In this document: positions 41,069 to 52,915 of the stretch, in pieces | Position numbering within the stretch: the first letter of the stretch is position 1 | Layout: each line of letters begins with the position of its first letter | NCBI GenBank assembly: GCA_026075535.2 | Contig: AP026550.1 | Span: forward strand, 4,650,001-4,714,000 | DNA length: 64,000 nt | DNA from: Tricholoma matsutake | Lineage: Eukaryota > Basidiomycota > Agaricomycetes > Agaricales > Tricholomataceae | Reading direction: 5' to 3' | Notes under the pieces: generated by a model | Seen by the model: the letters and a program-made list of their open reading frames with translations, nothing else | Told to the model about the DNA's origin: nothing | The model's database searches: none | Program-made: the position numbers and the translations under genes

Positions 41069-44000
41069 ATGTCAATCTATCCGAGGATGCTCCCTGTAGC
41101 GCCCTCGGAGCTGGAGGTTCCAGGCAGCGTGCTCCTATACGATGTGAATTGAGATGGCCGATTCCCTTACATCTTCCAGGTTGATTCCCATCCATTGGTC
41201 CACAATTGCAACCCATTATCACCTGGGCACATTCTCGTATACATCCAAGATATGTCGGTCGAAGGCTTGAAAGCTCTCGAAACTTTCGAGGCAAGTTTGG
41301 AAGTTCCATTGGGTCCTGATGAGAGCATTTCAAACCTTGGTGCGTGAATGCCTTCTAACTTTTTTTACAGTCATTTACAATGATTTCAAGGTATCTTTGA
41401 AATTGATCATGACGACCTCGTTTTTATAAGGGACATGCATGATCTGGATCCTGAAAACGATGTTCTGGGTGGGTGGGTCAGCGATTGGTAAGTTTTGACC
41501 TTTCTGATACTGGCAATCTTGTGAAATTTTTATTTCAGTACCCGGTCACATGCAAACGATCCCAGCATCCTTGAAGAAATGATCCACGTCCAGAAAGCGA
41601 TAGTGGGCGACGAGACGCTCACAAGGCCTGGGCGTCCTGTTAAGGAAGGTGGCGTTTGGATTGGGGGCACCGCATGGGAATGCTGTAACAGTCTGAATGA
41701 TGTCAAGGGGAGTTGATGCTACACTTTGGGACCTTCTCATCAATGCTCTTGCCAATTAGTATCACCTACAGCCTCCGCCAAGGTTGCTGATCACACTCTT
41801 GATGAGCATCAAGTACTCCACTGCGACATTGTGAAGGTACGCATAATTATTTATTATCATCGCATTCTATTCTCATGGAACTCAGATTGCTGGTAAAGTT
41901 GGCATGGTGGGAATTCAAAAACATGCACCAGTCAAATTTGTGGAACACCTTGAACTGCTTGCAGAGGCCACTAACATGCCACAAATCGGTGTCCCCGAAA
42001 ACTGTGCATACCCCACCATGCAATTGAACCTTGCATCTGCCATCCAAAGGGATGGATGTGAAAGTATGTCTTTAGTTACACACATTTATTATTTTGTAAA
42101 TTTACATTGTTTTTATCATAGCAACTGACATGAGCCCAGACATGGGTCACTTTGGTCAGAAAAATGGCCATATTGACCTGAAGGATGACCCGGGTGCAGA
42201 GCCAGCAATGCTTTTACTTGTCGCTGTGCCAGCTGATGAGGGATATGAATCCAGTCACATTAACTTATTGAGCATGGATACGATGGTGATACAAACATGG
42301 GTATGTAATATAGTATCAATCAAATGTTTTTATAGCATTTACCTTATAATTTAAAGATGACGATTACCAACCAACTGACAATTCAGACGACGACAGTGAC
42401 TTCGAGGAAGAAAACACACGCCGACCTCCTCAAAATGTTATTTCCCAAGATGATGATCATATGCAGGTTGACAGCGTTCACTCTGTGGTTTCACCTGTGG
42501 AACCTGATATTGTTGAGCTGGTCAAGAATGCTACTCTTGGCCCGCTTAGAACATTACCATATTCCTTTGGTCTTGGAAGTGATGAAGAATTATCATCGCT
42601 ATCATCCCTCTCTGAAGATGACATGTCCATGGACGATTCTCCTTATGATCCAAGAAAGGATACTGTTGAATCGAATTCAAAAATAACTCATGTTGATGCA
42701 TCAGAAGCCGTTGAAGTTAATCTTCGTATGTATTATGAAATGTTCATTCTTTGGTAGTAAGCTGACATTATTAAAGAACGTCATCCAACAGAATCTTTTG
42801 TCGATATGTTTAGTTCAATATCTGTATTTTATGCAATTGAGGATTTTATCCAGGGCTTACATGCTCATTCGGATGAAAAGCCTTCCGAAAACACTTGGTC
42901 GATCACACATAATATCAATGTTACAATGGGGCTATTAAATGACAGGCCTTCTGAACCTGAAACTGCCAAGTTAGTGCCGGCTTTATGGAATCGGCTCAAA
43001 GGGTTGGAACATTATAGATCCATCACTGCTGTGGAGCTCTGCTATATGCAAAGCATCATCATGATGTCAGAATGGAAGATTATAAACTGGCTTCAAATGG
43101 AGATTAGTTCAGCATATTCATCACCATCACAATCATCCTCATCTAATTGGCTTCAACGTCTAATAAATGACATTGAACACTATCACACATCCAGTATCGG
43201 ATCAAGCCAGACAATCGACTTTTGTTCAGAAGACTACCTCCCTTCCCTTGATACCCCATGTACTTTCAAATACAAAGTCCCTCACTTCATTGTTGGTGCT
43301 GCTGCAGAATGCACTATTGATGCAGTTAATGATTGCCTCAAACCATGGCTCTATTTCCCTTCTGAACCTAAACAGATTCTGCAATACAAAGCCATGGATA
43401 TGATTCTTTCTGTAGCTCCAGCCTCTGTGCTTCTCCTTGGTCCAATGTGGCATTTGTATAATGATCCCATTGGAATACTCTTGGGTGTGCGGCATAAAAG
43501 AAACCTTACAATTAAAGATTTCAATAAAGTCATCAGCACTCTCTGCATCAGTCTGCGTACAGCAGGTTTCATGGATTCATCATCTCCGCTGCGCTTGGCT
43601 CTAGACGTCTTATCAGATCTTCATAGCCTGTGGATGTCACAGCCTACAAGAAAGCCTACACAATCACGGATTCCAGCTGTTATCACACCTTTCCCCCCCT
43701 TCATTGCCTATATCATCAACACCAGATGATCTATTGTCTCAATACAACATCTTTCTCCAGTATCTTCGGACACTGATGCCTATAGTCAAGAATGGAATGA
43801 AGCCATATCTAAAAAGCAAGGATCCGATGCTGTCCAAAGTTGCAAACAGACCTGACCACTTTCTTCCGTTTAGGATATGTGCACCCACTCGAAAATGTGC
43901 AATCAATACAGTCTATGATGGATTGAAAGATGGTTTGACACCAGAGGATTTCTGGAATATTCTCTGTCATCGTGGAACTTTTTATGGTTCTGAATTTGCT

Positions 44001-44150
44001 CGTACTCATGGGGGTCAGTTTGCAAGCTTGGAGGATTGGATTTCTTACAAAATTGGAGAAGGCTCAACCAAAGAAGACAAATATTTTGTTATTTCAAATG
44101 CCTACGGTCCTGCCAACCATCACCGAAGGCTGGAGTTGATCGAGAAATAC
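41069..44150 (+). pseudogene. Multi-exon gene, 5' part; possible TET/JBP-like oxygenase
   Basis: From ATG 41069 (MSIYPRMLPVAPSELEVPG) exons join across short introns: about 41142-41184, 41339-41388, 41508-41539, 41837-41886, 42066-42120, 42300-42357 and 42727-42792. The exons read GHILVYIQDMSVEGLKALE, FEIDHDDLVFIRDMHDLD, EETMI-region text, KVGMVGIQKHAPVKFVEHL, AYPTMQLNLASAIQRDG and GHFGQKNGHIDLKDDPG. The last has an HxD pair, as in 2OG-Fe(II) dioxygenases; the layout recalls fungal TET/JBP-type proteins, but no second His or Arg is visible. An acidic part (DDDSDFEEENTRR) and a long C-terminal region follow (42806-43729, then frame 3 after a C-run near 43690). TGA at 41714 and this frameshift make it non-functional. 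It stops at LELIEKY, where an N-II element inserted. Confidence 0.5.
44138..44150. repeat. Target-site duplication, left copy
   Basis: GATCGAGAAATAC here and GATTGAGAAATAC at 46386-46398 differ by one base and flank the N-II element. Both encode the same residues (IEKY) of the interrupted gene. Confidence 0.85.
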
Positions 44151-46385
44151 TTTTTTTTTTTTTTGGATCATTATTTATAACGCGGGGCTCGCTCGCAGTC
44201 CGTGGGTCAAGATACAAACAGAGGTACTACTAAGACTACACATTCCCTCTGCCCACATCCCACACCAGGTCCCTTGCAGAAGCCACATTACGGTGGGCAT
44301 ACCAGCATTGGCCTCTCAGCCAGGAAAGGCAATAATCTGTAGAGGGGGCCCCCCCCCCTGCAGAAGCTAGCCCTTAGTTCGCCATCTGGTGCTATCTCGG
44401 TCCCCCCAGCCACATATCCGACCAAAGTCAAATCAGGCGCAAGCAGTGTCAATTCACCGTAAATCCTCCCTTGCGGGAAGATTAACCGTCCATCACCAGA
44501 CAACGAGGGTTGACCACCCCAGGTGAGTGAGGTGGACCATCACTGTGGCCACGCATGAGTGACAGTAATGAGGCAGCTGGTTACTCACCGCAACTACCGT
44601 AGGTAGGGGGCTGAGGCCCCCCTCGGGCATACACCTCTCTGAGCATGCACTCGATGACAATGTCCCCCCCCGCAGTGGGAGGAAGGTAAAGGGAGGTGGC
44701 ATATTGCCACTATCCTGACAACGGCCCCCAGAAGTTTGGTGGGCGGTGTTAAGAAGGGGTGGTCCCCTTTGTCAAGCTCAGCATGGTCATTGGCGAGGCC
44801 CACGAGGACAATGGCACCGTTCCGGGGACAAGGGTTCCCCAGTTGGTGGCTCTGTTGCTGGTGGAGCAGACTGGGCCACTATCATTGCTTCATAGGAAGC
44901 CTGGAAGGCTGCCGGAGACATAAGGTCTAGAGGAGCTGACGCCGCCTGAAGCGACTCCATCATGCTCTCTGAAAATCGCCAGGTGGTGGTGAAGAGCTCC
45001 CACGCCATCTGGCACCAAGAATTCCTCTCGTTGAGAGGAACCGCAGACACATGGATGGTACCTACAAATGAGGTCATCATGTCCAGTAAATGTAACATGG
45101 CATGAGAGGTGACTTTGATTTCCAGCCTCTCATCCCTTGATAATGGCACTTCATCCTCCACCAACTCAGGGATGGGGGCAAAGGCGGTGACGGGGCAGGG
45201 GATGCCTCTGGGTAAAGGAGCTCAGCTATGCCGAGCTCCTGTGAGTATGCATCCTCTCGTGGGAGGCTGCGAGTCCATTGCTTGTGCTCGACATCAACAC
45301 CTTGTGCCCATCATACATGATTGATCGTCTTTCTTGAGGAGAGCCTGGGCCCTCCCTTGGCATACATGAGAGCCTCCTGTATAGCAAGAGAATCGTCGTC
45401 ATCGTCATCATCAGGGTCGGAGAGGTTTTCCCCAGCCCACATATCTCTAACTGCCCTTAGTGCAGTAGCTACATCCGATTTGTTCTGTTCGAACAGGGTG
45501 TTGTAGTCTTGGACGTCATCATCAAAGATGTCGCCCGTGATCAGGGAGGGGTCGTGTAGGCCCCGGTGTGGTGGATAGACTCTGGTTTGCCATTTAGGCA
45601 TTGAGTGTAGGTTAGCACGAGTAGGTGACAGTAGAAGTCAAGATACGTAGCATGTAAGCGATAACAGATGGCCCCTTATCTCTATTCTGGGTCCACCCAA
45701 TGCAACCTCCAAATGCTCCAAGGGGGCTAGCAAGCTGCACATCCTGCTGCCTAGTGGGAGAAGATTGAACCCGGGTCATACTACCCTAGAAGAGTGAGCA
45801 CCAGAGGTAGAGAGATGGTGGTGGGAAGCAGCCACCAAAGTGTAGGCCTAGCTGCCAGGGGGCACCATCACCTGGCCCCTTTTTAACAATGGTGTATTCC
45901 GATGGGTAGTCAGTGTAGCATGTCTCTAGTAGTAGAAACTAACAGAGCATGGAGGCTGGAAGCCTCCCAGACGACCAGCAGTCCAGTGAGAATGTCCCTC
46001 CTCCTAAGCCAGACCTTCCCCAACTAAATGGATGGGTTGACTTGGGCAAGCATTGAAGCAGGCATCCCACACCCACTCTAAGCCCCCATGGGGACCCAGA
46101 CTACTCTTTCATTGACAACACTCACCTAGCCAGGATCCTCCAAGCCCAGGAGAGCGAGACGAATAGCAGTCACTGTTGGAAACAATGACCGAGGCATCCC
46201 CAGAGATCAGATGGATGGATCCCTTAGCAAATCAGGCCATGCCTGGAGACGCCGAGAGCGATCGTAATGGTGAAATCCGATCGAAAATCGGACGTAAAAT
46301 GAAGTCTCGATGTTGCTACCAACATTGAGCAGGAGTGTTTACCACTGTTTATGGTGGTTGTAACAAGTCAAGGAGCGATGCTTCT
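44151..46385 (-). mobile_element. N-II element, full length with target duplication
   Basis: The 3' end is a T-run at 44151-44164 with GGATCATTATTTATAACGCG. The 5' end, read on the plus strand, is AACAAGTCAAGGAGCGATGC (46364-46383). The 13-bp duplication proves these termini and a length of 2235 bp. Poly(A), long duplication and absence of inverted repeats indicate LINE-type target-primed reverse transcription in trans, since no RT is encoded. Confidence 0.9.
44787..45601 (-). pseudogene. N-II element protein, stop and frameshift
   Basis: It starts at 45601 (MPKWQTRVYPPHRGLHDP) with a very acidic stretch (LSDPDDDDDDDSLAIQEAL). A TGA follows after INHV (45311). The frame then shifts near the Pro-rich linker (about 45170) and continues as MVEDEVPLSRDERLEI, SHAMLHLLDMMTSFVGT, SWCQMAWELFTTTWRFSE, PLDLMSPAAFQASYEAM to 44787. 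Same architecture as the 9170-9949 ORF. Not functional in this copy. Confidence 0.65.
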
Positions 46386-46887
46386 GATTGAGAAATACTG
46401 GGCTTTGCAAGACGAATGGACCAACTTCTCTGTGAACACGTTCAATGGTATCATGTCCTTGTTTTACTTCTTGTCTTCACAACCCATCAAGCCTGAAGTC
46501 ATTGACAACTTTGCTGATTATGATCCAAAGGAGGAGAAAAAGAAGTTGAAGCTGCAGGACCATGGAAAGAACCCTCCTCCAAACTTCCCAAATATTGGTG
46601 AGCTGACAGCACTGCTTATATGTGGTGATCTAGTGAATGCAGGAGTGGTGGAAAAACCTACAGTCCAACAGATGGCAAGACTGATGTTTGATGTAGATAA
46701 AGGCGCTATACTTGGTTTGCAACGCCTTGGTATTGTCAAATCACCAAATCTGTCCCTTCAGGAGGTTGAGATTGGACTTTCATTCTTGCACAACTATCTT
46801 GAGACCAATCTCATTGCAGAGGAAAAGGAGTTGATTGGCTATGGTATTGATATGTTAGAGCATGGCCTTTGTAAATTCACATGACTT
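46386..46887 (+). pseudogene. 3' part of the split multi-exon gene
   Basis: It resumes at IEKYWALQDEWTNFSVNTFN after the N-II insertion and stays open to a TGA at 46882. It reads through LFYFLSSQPIKPEVIDNF, a Lys-rich patch (DPKEEKKKLKLQD), PNIGELTALLICGDLVNAG, VQQMARLMFDVDKGAI and LIGYGIDMLEHGLCKFT. It looks helical and soluble. I recognise no domain. The upstream Met at 46351 is element sequence and not the gene start. Confidence 0.6.
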
Positions 46888-47165
46888 GTAAAATAGTTAT
46901 CGTTTGTAAATGTGTCTTGTAACAATTGCTCATTAATATCTTGAGAATCATTGTACTTATCTCGGGGAATTTAAGGGTTTCCTCTGACACACATGGGTCC
47001 CATCAATGGGGGTGGGTCGTGGCAGGTGGCGGAGGGCCGCAGTGGACGCCATGCATGTTCTCGAAGTCTTCTATCTTGTCAATCAAATCATTGTACATAT
47101 GTAATATTAAATATTGTACAAGGTAACTTTATTGTTACAGATTGTTTCACATCAGGGCACCCCAT
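46888..47165. other. Non-coding spacer
   Basis: AT-rich sequence between the split gene and the convergent gene tail at 47166-47557. I see no ORF, repeat or motif that I can support; it presumably holds the two 3' UTRs. Confidence 0.5.
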
Positions 47166-47557
47166 TTATCTTCTTCCTGTGACAATCAGGATAGTATTGC
47201 CACCCGGTGGATCTCTAGGATCGCTATGGCCATGCTGATGAATTTGTTCAAAGTTAACATGCATGAGCCATTGTAACCTATTCGCTATTCTCACCTGAAG
47301 CATATCCTGAGGCATAGAAGCTACATTGATCACGATCTGAGGTGGTTCACCGGATGCAATGGTGTCTGTTACATGCCTGCAACTAGTTTGTTAAAGATTC
47401 CAATGTAGAATTAATGGCTCACTCAGAACTGACGCTGGCACTAGCAATGGTAGATTCCACTGTCTTTGTATTCTCCTTGCTCATAGTTGTTGCAGCGATA
47501 AGACTTTGATAAGACTTCCAAAGATGAGACCGCATTTGATCTTGAAACCATGTGATG
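47166..47557 (-). pseudogene. 3' end of a spliced gene, function unknown
   Basis: On the minus strand three exons splice cleanly in frame. Exon 47557-47423 (NITWFQDQMRSHLWKSYQSL, then VESTIASASVSSD) meets a 40-nt intron (GTGAGC to CTAG). Exon 47382-47295 (CRHVTDTIASGEPPQIVINV, then MPQDMLQ) meets a 60-nt intron (GTGAGA to CATCAG). Exon 47234-47166 (HGHSDPRDPPGGNTILIVTG) ends RR and TAA. The splice sites are canonical and no stop interrupts the reading. Upstream of 47557 the frame meets a stop and I could not find the start, so it is a gene tail or remnant. I do not recognise the family. Confidence 0.45.
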
Positions 47558-47920
47558 TTTGTTGATGTTTCAGCATGCTCACATTACTTTGCACTTTGCT
47601 TCTCATCACCAACATGTTATTACTACTCGTAACTTTTTGTTGCCTTTGTGTTGCTCATTTAACTTCTGCTATACCTTTAACATTCAAGTAAGTCTGCACA
47701 TGCTCAAAGAAAGAAGTTTTCTCATATGCAAGTAGTAATAGATCTTGGGATCGTCTCAGTTTGTTTCGGTCTTGTGGTGTTCCTATTGACGGTCCAAGCT
47801 GGTCAAAGTTTGTTGGGCCATCTTTGAACAGCTGGACTATGGGGAACTATGTCTCTGAAGAAAGTTTGCCAACATATAGCTCTTTTCTTGTGCTAGGCAA
47901 CACTGGGTTACTCTCAAACT
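47558..47920. other. Spacer without supported gene
   Basis: AT-rich. An open frame starting at 47761 lacks any recognisable domain and runs into the tandem repeats, so I do not call it. Confidence 0.4.
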
Positions 47921-47925
47921 TGTGC

Positions 47926-48272
47926 AAGATCTTGAACGATGGGAATGATAACATTGATGATTACTTGTCAATCTACTGGAGTTCTTCAGACATTTCTGGA
48001 GCTTTATCCAACTCATGGAAGATCTTGAACAATGGGAATTATAACATCGATGATCGCTCATCAATCTACCAGATTTGTTTAGACATTTCTGAGGCTTCAA
48101 TCTACCAGATCTGTTCAGACATTTCTGAGGCTTTATCAAACAATAGTTTGTTGTTGATGAACATTTGTTCGTGACTTTTGAGAGTAAGCAAATTGTTGAT
48201 GAACATTTGTTCACAACTTTTGAGAGTAAACAAATTGTTGACGAGCATTCCTTCACAACTTTTGAGACTGAA
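47926..48272. repeat. Cluster of three direct-repeat types
   Basis: AGATCTTGAACRATGGGAAT recurs twice about 92 bases apart (about 47929 and 48021). ATCTACCAGATYTGTTYAGA recurs twice 38 bases apart (48064 and 48102). ACTTTTGAGAGTAARCAAAT with GTTGATGAACATTTGTTC recurs about three times at 42-bp spacing (48150-48270). Local slippage or satellite growth next to the Helitron is the simplest reading. Confidence 0.7.
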
Positions 48273-48423
48273 GTTGCTTATATGGCAACTGATTTTTTGG
48301 GATTATTTTTATTCACAGCAATTGATATTACCCAATTGGATGTCATTGCTTCACATCGTCTCAATGCATATGAATCCGACACATGTTTGTCGAATTGTTG
48401 CTCTGCGTGCAATGTGAAATTAT

Positions 48424-49753
48424 ATGCTTAAGCATGACTATATTAATATGGTCCGCAATTCAACACGCAAACCATCACATCAGGATTCATTGATATTCCT
48501 GATGCAAGCCAATCCGGCACATTATGTTATGTTGTGTGGGCTTTTATATGGCATCCACCAGATCATGTTATACATGCACTTCTTATTGTCTACCATCACA
48601 ATGTGCCATAACTCAGAAACTGAAGTGAATGATAGACCAGTCACTACAAATGCAATGTTAGTTGGTGGAGGAAAGTTGCATATCACATATGGGATGCTAT
48701 GTTCATATCTTCTTCCAAATGGTCCCAATTCAAATATCGATGATAGTACCCAGTATTGCTTTGTTTCGCACATGCTCTATCAGAATGCAATAGATGCTGC
48801 TAGACAAAATAGTGATCTGCTGGTATGCCGCATGCCACTGGGTTCAATAATAAATCACCTTACATTAGGCCAAGCAAAGTCAGTAGCAAAGAGCCATGGT
48901 GTATTTGTAGCATACAAAGCACCGCTAGCAACAATACTAAATACACTCAGCGGTCATTTCTGTTCCAGTCATTGTTATGACAACGTCTTTGTTTTTAAAC
49001 CAGTTCTCAATGTTTTGTATAACACCTGGAGGGATGGCGTCACCAAAGCAAGACATAGAAAAAATAAAAACAAGTCTTATAGTTGTACAAAGAGCACAAC
49101 ATCCTTCAAACAAACAAAAGCATTGCAAAATAAGAAACAATACAAAAACAAGAAAGTGTGTAAATTTCCACCATCTCCTCCAAATAACAAGCTCCTTCAT
49201 AAAATTATTACAGGGTTTTGCAATGATACACACCCCTCTCAGTTCAAAGAAGTAGGATGTGCAGTCTGTGGTCAATTGACTTTGAAAAAAAATATTATTC
49301 CATTAAAAGATGTCCAGTGCAGTCTTGATCCCCTCAAACGACAGGGTGTAACCTCAATTGAATGAGAAAGTGAGTTACAAGAGCAACAAGAGATTGAGGG
49401 CCCTATAATTGATTATGATTGTGTTGGTATGTGTACGACATGCCATAAACATTTGGATAAGGGAAATTGCCCTTCCATGGTGTTGGCTAATGGCTTTTGG
49501 ATAGGCAAAGTGCCTTCCGAACTTACTGGATTGACATTTGTAGAAAAAATTCTCATATCACGAGCATGCCATAATAGATGTATTGTTTGTATTGCTTCAG
49601 GACGATATAAAATGAGAGCGAATGCAATAAGCTTTCAAAATCCCATTCCCAAGCTATACAATGTACTTCCACCCCCACTTGAGGAACTTGATCAGGTTGT
49701 GTAGCATGCATATTTACAGGGCCGTGTCAACAACTGAAAAAGATATTCAGTGA
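48424..49753 (+). pseudogene. Helitron N-terminal region with Cys-rich domain
   Basis: The open part begins near 48424, but the true start is not clear. It includes LTLGQAKSVAKSHGVFVAYK, a Lys-rich stretch (ARHRKNKNKSYSCTKS), then a Cys-rich domain: EVGCAVCGQL, MCTTCHKHLDKGNCPSM, LANGFWIGKVPSELTGLTF, SRACHNRCIVCIASG and PIPKLYNVLPPPLEELDQV. This resembles the DUF6570-type domain that precedes Rep in many fungal Helitron proteins (recalled, not searched). A TGA at 49363 splits it. A one-base shift near 49700 leads to ACIFTGPCQQLKKDIQ, then TGA at 49751 where family proteins have Arg before TPLL. Confidence 0.65.
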
Positions 49754-52700
49754 ACACCTTTGCTCGTTCAGCGTAAACAAGTTGGAAAAGCACTGCAATG
49801 GTTGAAATTGAATCATATTGATTACCACAACATCGAACTTTCTGAAGACAACCTGCATAAATATCCAGAGAATGGAACACCAGTGGTTAATGATTACTGC
49901 CAGTCCATCTTAAACAAGGACAAGGAAGCTATGAGCATGCATGATAATGAAGAAGAAGAAGGAGTTGAAAAAGGTGATTGTTCATTTGTAGTACATGGGC
50001 TCATGGGAGAAGAATTTTCAGCGATGACACTTGAAACAATTAAAGCAAGAGCTTTGGAGCATCTTACAAAGGATGGAAAAATAGCATTTGTTGGTCATAC
50101 ACCTCAGCCTGAGTCGATATACAACAATCCACAACTTTTTCCATCTATGATGCCATGGCTATTTCCATATGGACTAGGTGGAATTGGTAACAGCCATCAT
50201 CAAGGCCGTTTATCAGGCCTGGCACATAAGAAACATCTTCTGCTGTATCATGACAAGCGATTCCAAATGGATCCAGGATTTGCACTTATTGCTTTAAACC
50301 ATGAACAAATTCAAGAAAGCACTACTGGAAAATATTTAACTGCAGACAAGGCTTACTTCTCACAAGTGACAGACTGATTACACAATCTTGACTTGAATGT
50401 TTTGACAGACATTTCTACTCGATTAAGCCAGAACATCCGTGTTAAGCCAGAAACAGATGCAGAAAAATTATGCTACAAGCTAATGGGTGATCTGGAGGTT
50501 GTCAGCGGTCATGTCAAAGGTTCTGCAGCTTCCAAAAAATATATGCGGAATGAGATCTGGTCCCTTATGTCATATATTGGAGCACCATCATGGTTCATTA
50601 CACTATCACCTGCAGACAACAAGCATCCAATATGTCTTTACTTTGCTGACACAGATGAGGAGTTCAAACCCAACATAAGATTACCTGACAATACATTCCA
50701 TCTGGTTGCCAATAATCCTACTGCTGCTGCAAGATTTTTTGATTTTATGTGTCAGGCATTTATAAAAAATGTTTTAGGTGTAGGACAAAAGCATCCTGGA
50801 ATATTTGGAGAAACTTCTGCATATTATGGCACTGTTGAACAACAAGGTTGATTGACACTACATCTACATATGTTGATTTGGATAAAGAAAGCATTGTCAC
50901 CTCAGGAGATTTGGAATTGAATTATGGATCGATCTTCAGATTTTCAACAGAAGATGGTTGAATATATAGAATCTGTATATAAGGGTGAATTTTTCAATGG
51001 CCACACTGCTGATGTAAACCAGCATGTCAAAGAAGCACAACATAATGACTCTGAATATCTTGATCCCACTAAAACTATGCCAGAACCTCCTCCAGAGCAA
51101 TGCCAGGAAACTAGATGTGACTCTTGTGAAAACTGTGAAAAGCTCAAGAGTTGGTGGTCACATTTTAGACAAACAGTAGACAATCTGGTCCTGCGTTCAA
51201 ATGTTCACAGCTGCCACATGACAACTAAAGATAAAGATGGAAATGATATAAAAAAAGGTTGTTTGAACAAGCAAGGGTGATGCAGAGCATGGTTTCCATG
51301 GGATGTTGTAGAGCAAACTATGGTTGATCCATTGACAGGTGCATTAATGATTAAAAAGGGTGAATCATGGCTGAATACTTTTACTCTATTAATAACTTAT
51401 CTTCTTTGTTGCAACACTGATACAACAAGCCTTCTGTCTGGAACTGCAATCAAAGCTATTATAGTTTATGTCTCTGATTATGTGACCAAGCCTGGCCTGA
51501 AGACATATTCAATATTTGATACAATTTGACGTGTGTTTGATCGAAACTCTGAGCTTATTACAGATTCTACAGACCGTAAAAGCACTGCAAGGTCATTAAT
51601 GACAAAGATTGTTAATGCGCTTACAGCAAAGATGGAGATAGGCAGTCCGATGGCTAACATGTATTTGTTAGGAAATCCTGATCACTATACTGGCCACAAG
51701 TTTGTTAATTTCTACTGGAGAAATTATGTGCAAGAAATCCAAAGTGCCTGGGAATCACCTAAAGAAGGCGACAAGCCAGCCAAAGTGGTTTTAAACAAAA
51801 ATATGGGCAAATATGTAGGCTTGTCAAATGTTCAAGACTACATGCATCCACCATTCATATACAATGATCTCAGCTTGTATGATTGGGTCAGACAATCTAC
51901 AAAAACAAAGCGGTCAAAGGTCCAGCAAGCAGAATTTGACAAAAAGCAAGAAGTAACAAATGAATATGACAAAGAAATGATTGATGATGAAATTGATGAG
52001 CTTGACATTCTTAACAATAATGAGGTTCTTGATTCAAACATCCTTCAATCAGGTGGAGGATCTGACCAAAAAAATTGGGATTCTACTGATTATGATTCAC
52101 TTGATGAGCCAACTAATGATGATGATGATGATAAAGATGTGGATGATGAAACTGGTGATGAATTAAATATCGGTGATGGAAATGCTCAGCAGTTGTATGA
52201 AGATGAGGAAGAGAAACATCAATTTATGAAGGCTCATCCACAATTCCAAACACATCATGTTCATTGTATTGATGAGGACAACATAGTGCCCCATTTTCTT
52301 GGTGGTTCATTACCACGATGTGATCAAGGTGATAGGGAATATTATTGTCTAACAATGCTTACATTGTTCAAACCATGGCAAAGTGGAAAAGATCTGAAAT
52401 CCATTGATAGTACATGGGACAAAACATTTCATGTTTATAATTTTACACCAAGGCAACAACAACTAATGAAAAACTTTAATTTTCATTATGAGTGTATAGA
52501 CGCTCGAGATGATTATTCTGCCAAACTGAAAAAAGATGAAGAAGATGGTGGGTTCTTTCCATCGTGGGCTTCCTCTGAAGTTTTAAAAGATCTGGAACAA
52601 AATTCATTTGTTGAATATGATGATGATAATCCACTTGATATTATTACAGAGGAGAGCACATATGTTGAACCGTCATTGAAACATATGAAAAAGCTTGATG

Positions 52701-52915
52701 AAATGAATCAAATGGAGAATGTTGTTCAAAATGCTGGTTGGTTGGATGATTGTCCACAACCTATTAGCCATATTGATTCCAAAGGCATAGATATACAAGT
52801 AAATATGGCTGGCAGTAAATGGAATGCCTTGGTAAAAACTGCAAAAGATGCTGTGTTAGCTGATAGAGGAAAACATCTTCCTGTAAATGAACAAGGAACA
52901 CCATTATTGTCTTGA
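49754..52915 (+). pseudogene. Helitron Rep (HUH endonuclease) domain
   Basis: It begins TPLLVQRKQVGKALQWLKLN. Further on: PSMMPWLFPYGLGGIG and HHQGRLSG, SYIGAPSWFITLSPADNKHP, then the HUH motif LTLHLHMLIWI (His codons 50861-50863 and 50867-50869), directly after a TGA at the expected Arg of QGR. A Cys cluster follows (CQETRCDSCENCEKL). The two catalytic Tyr are in YVSDYVTKPG (codons 51467 and 51479), three residues apart, as expected for a Y2 Rep. Acidic runs (DDDDDKDVDDETGDE) and the linker to the helicase end it. Key catalytic residues survive, but six in-frame TGA codons do not allow expression. Confidence 0.8.

Noticed and set aside
47761..48174. A 137-codon ORF upstream of the Helitron
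   Set aside because: It runs through the tandem repeats, shows no domain, and does not join the Helitron frame.
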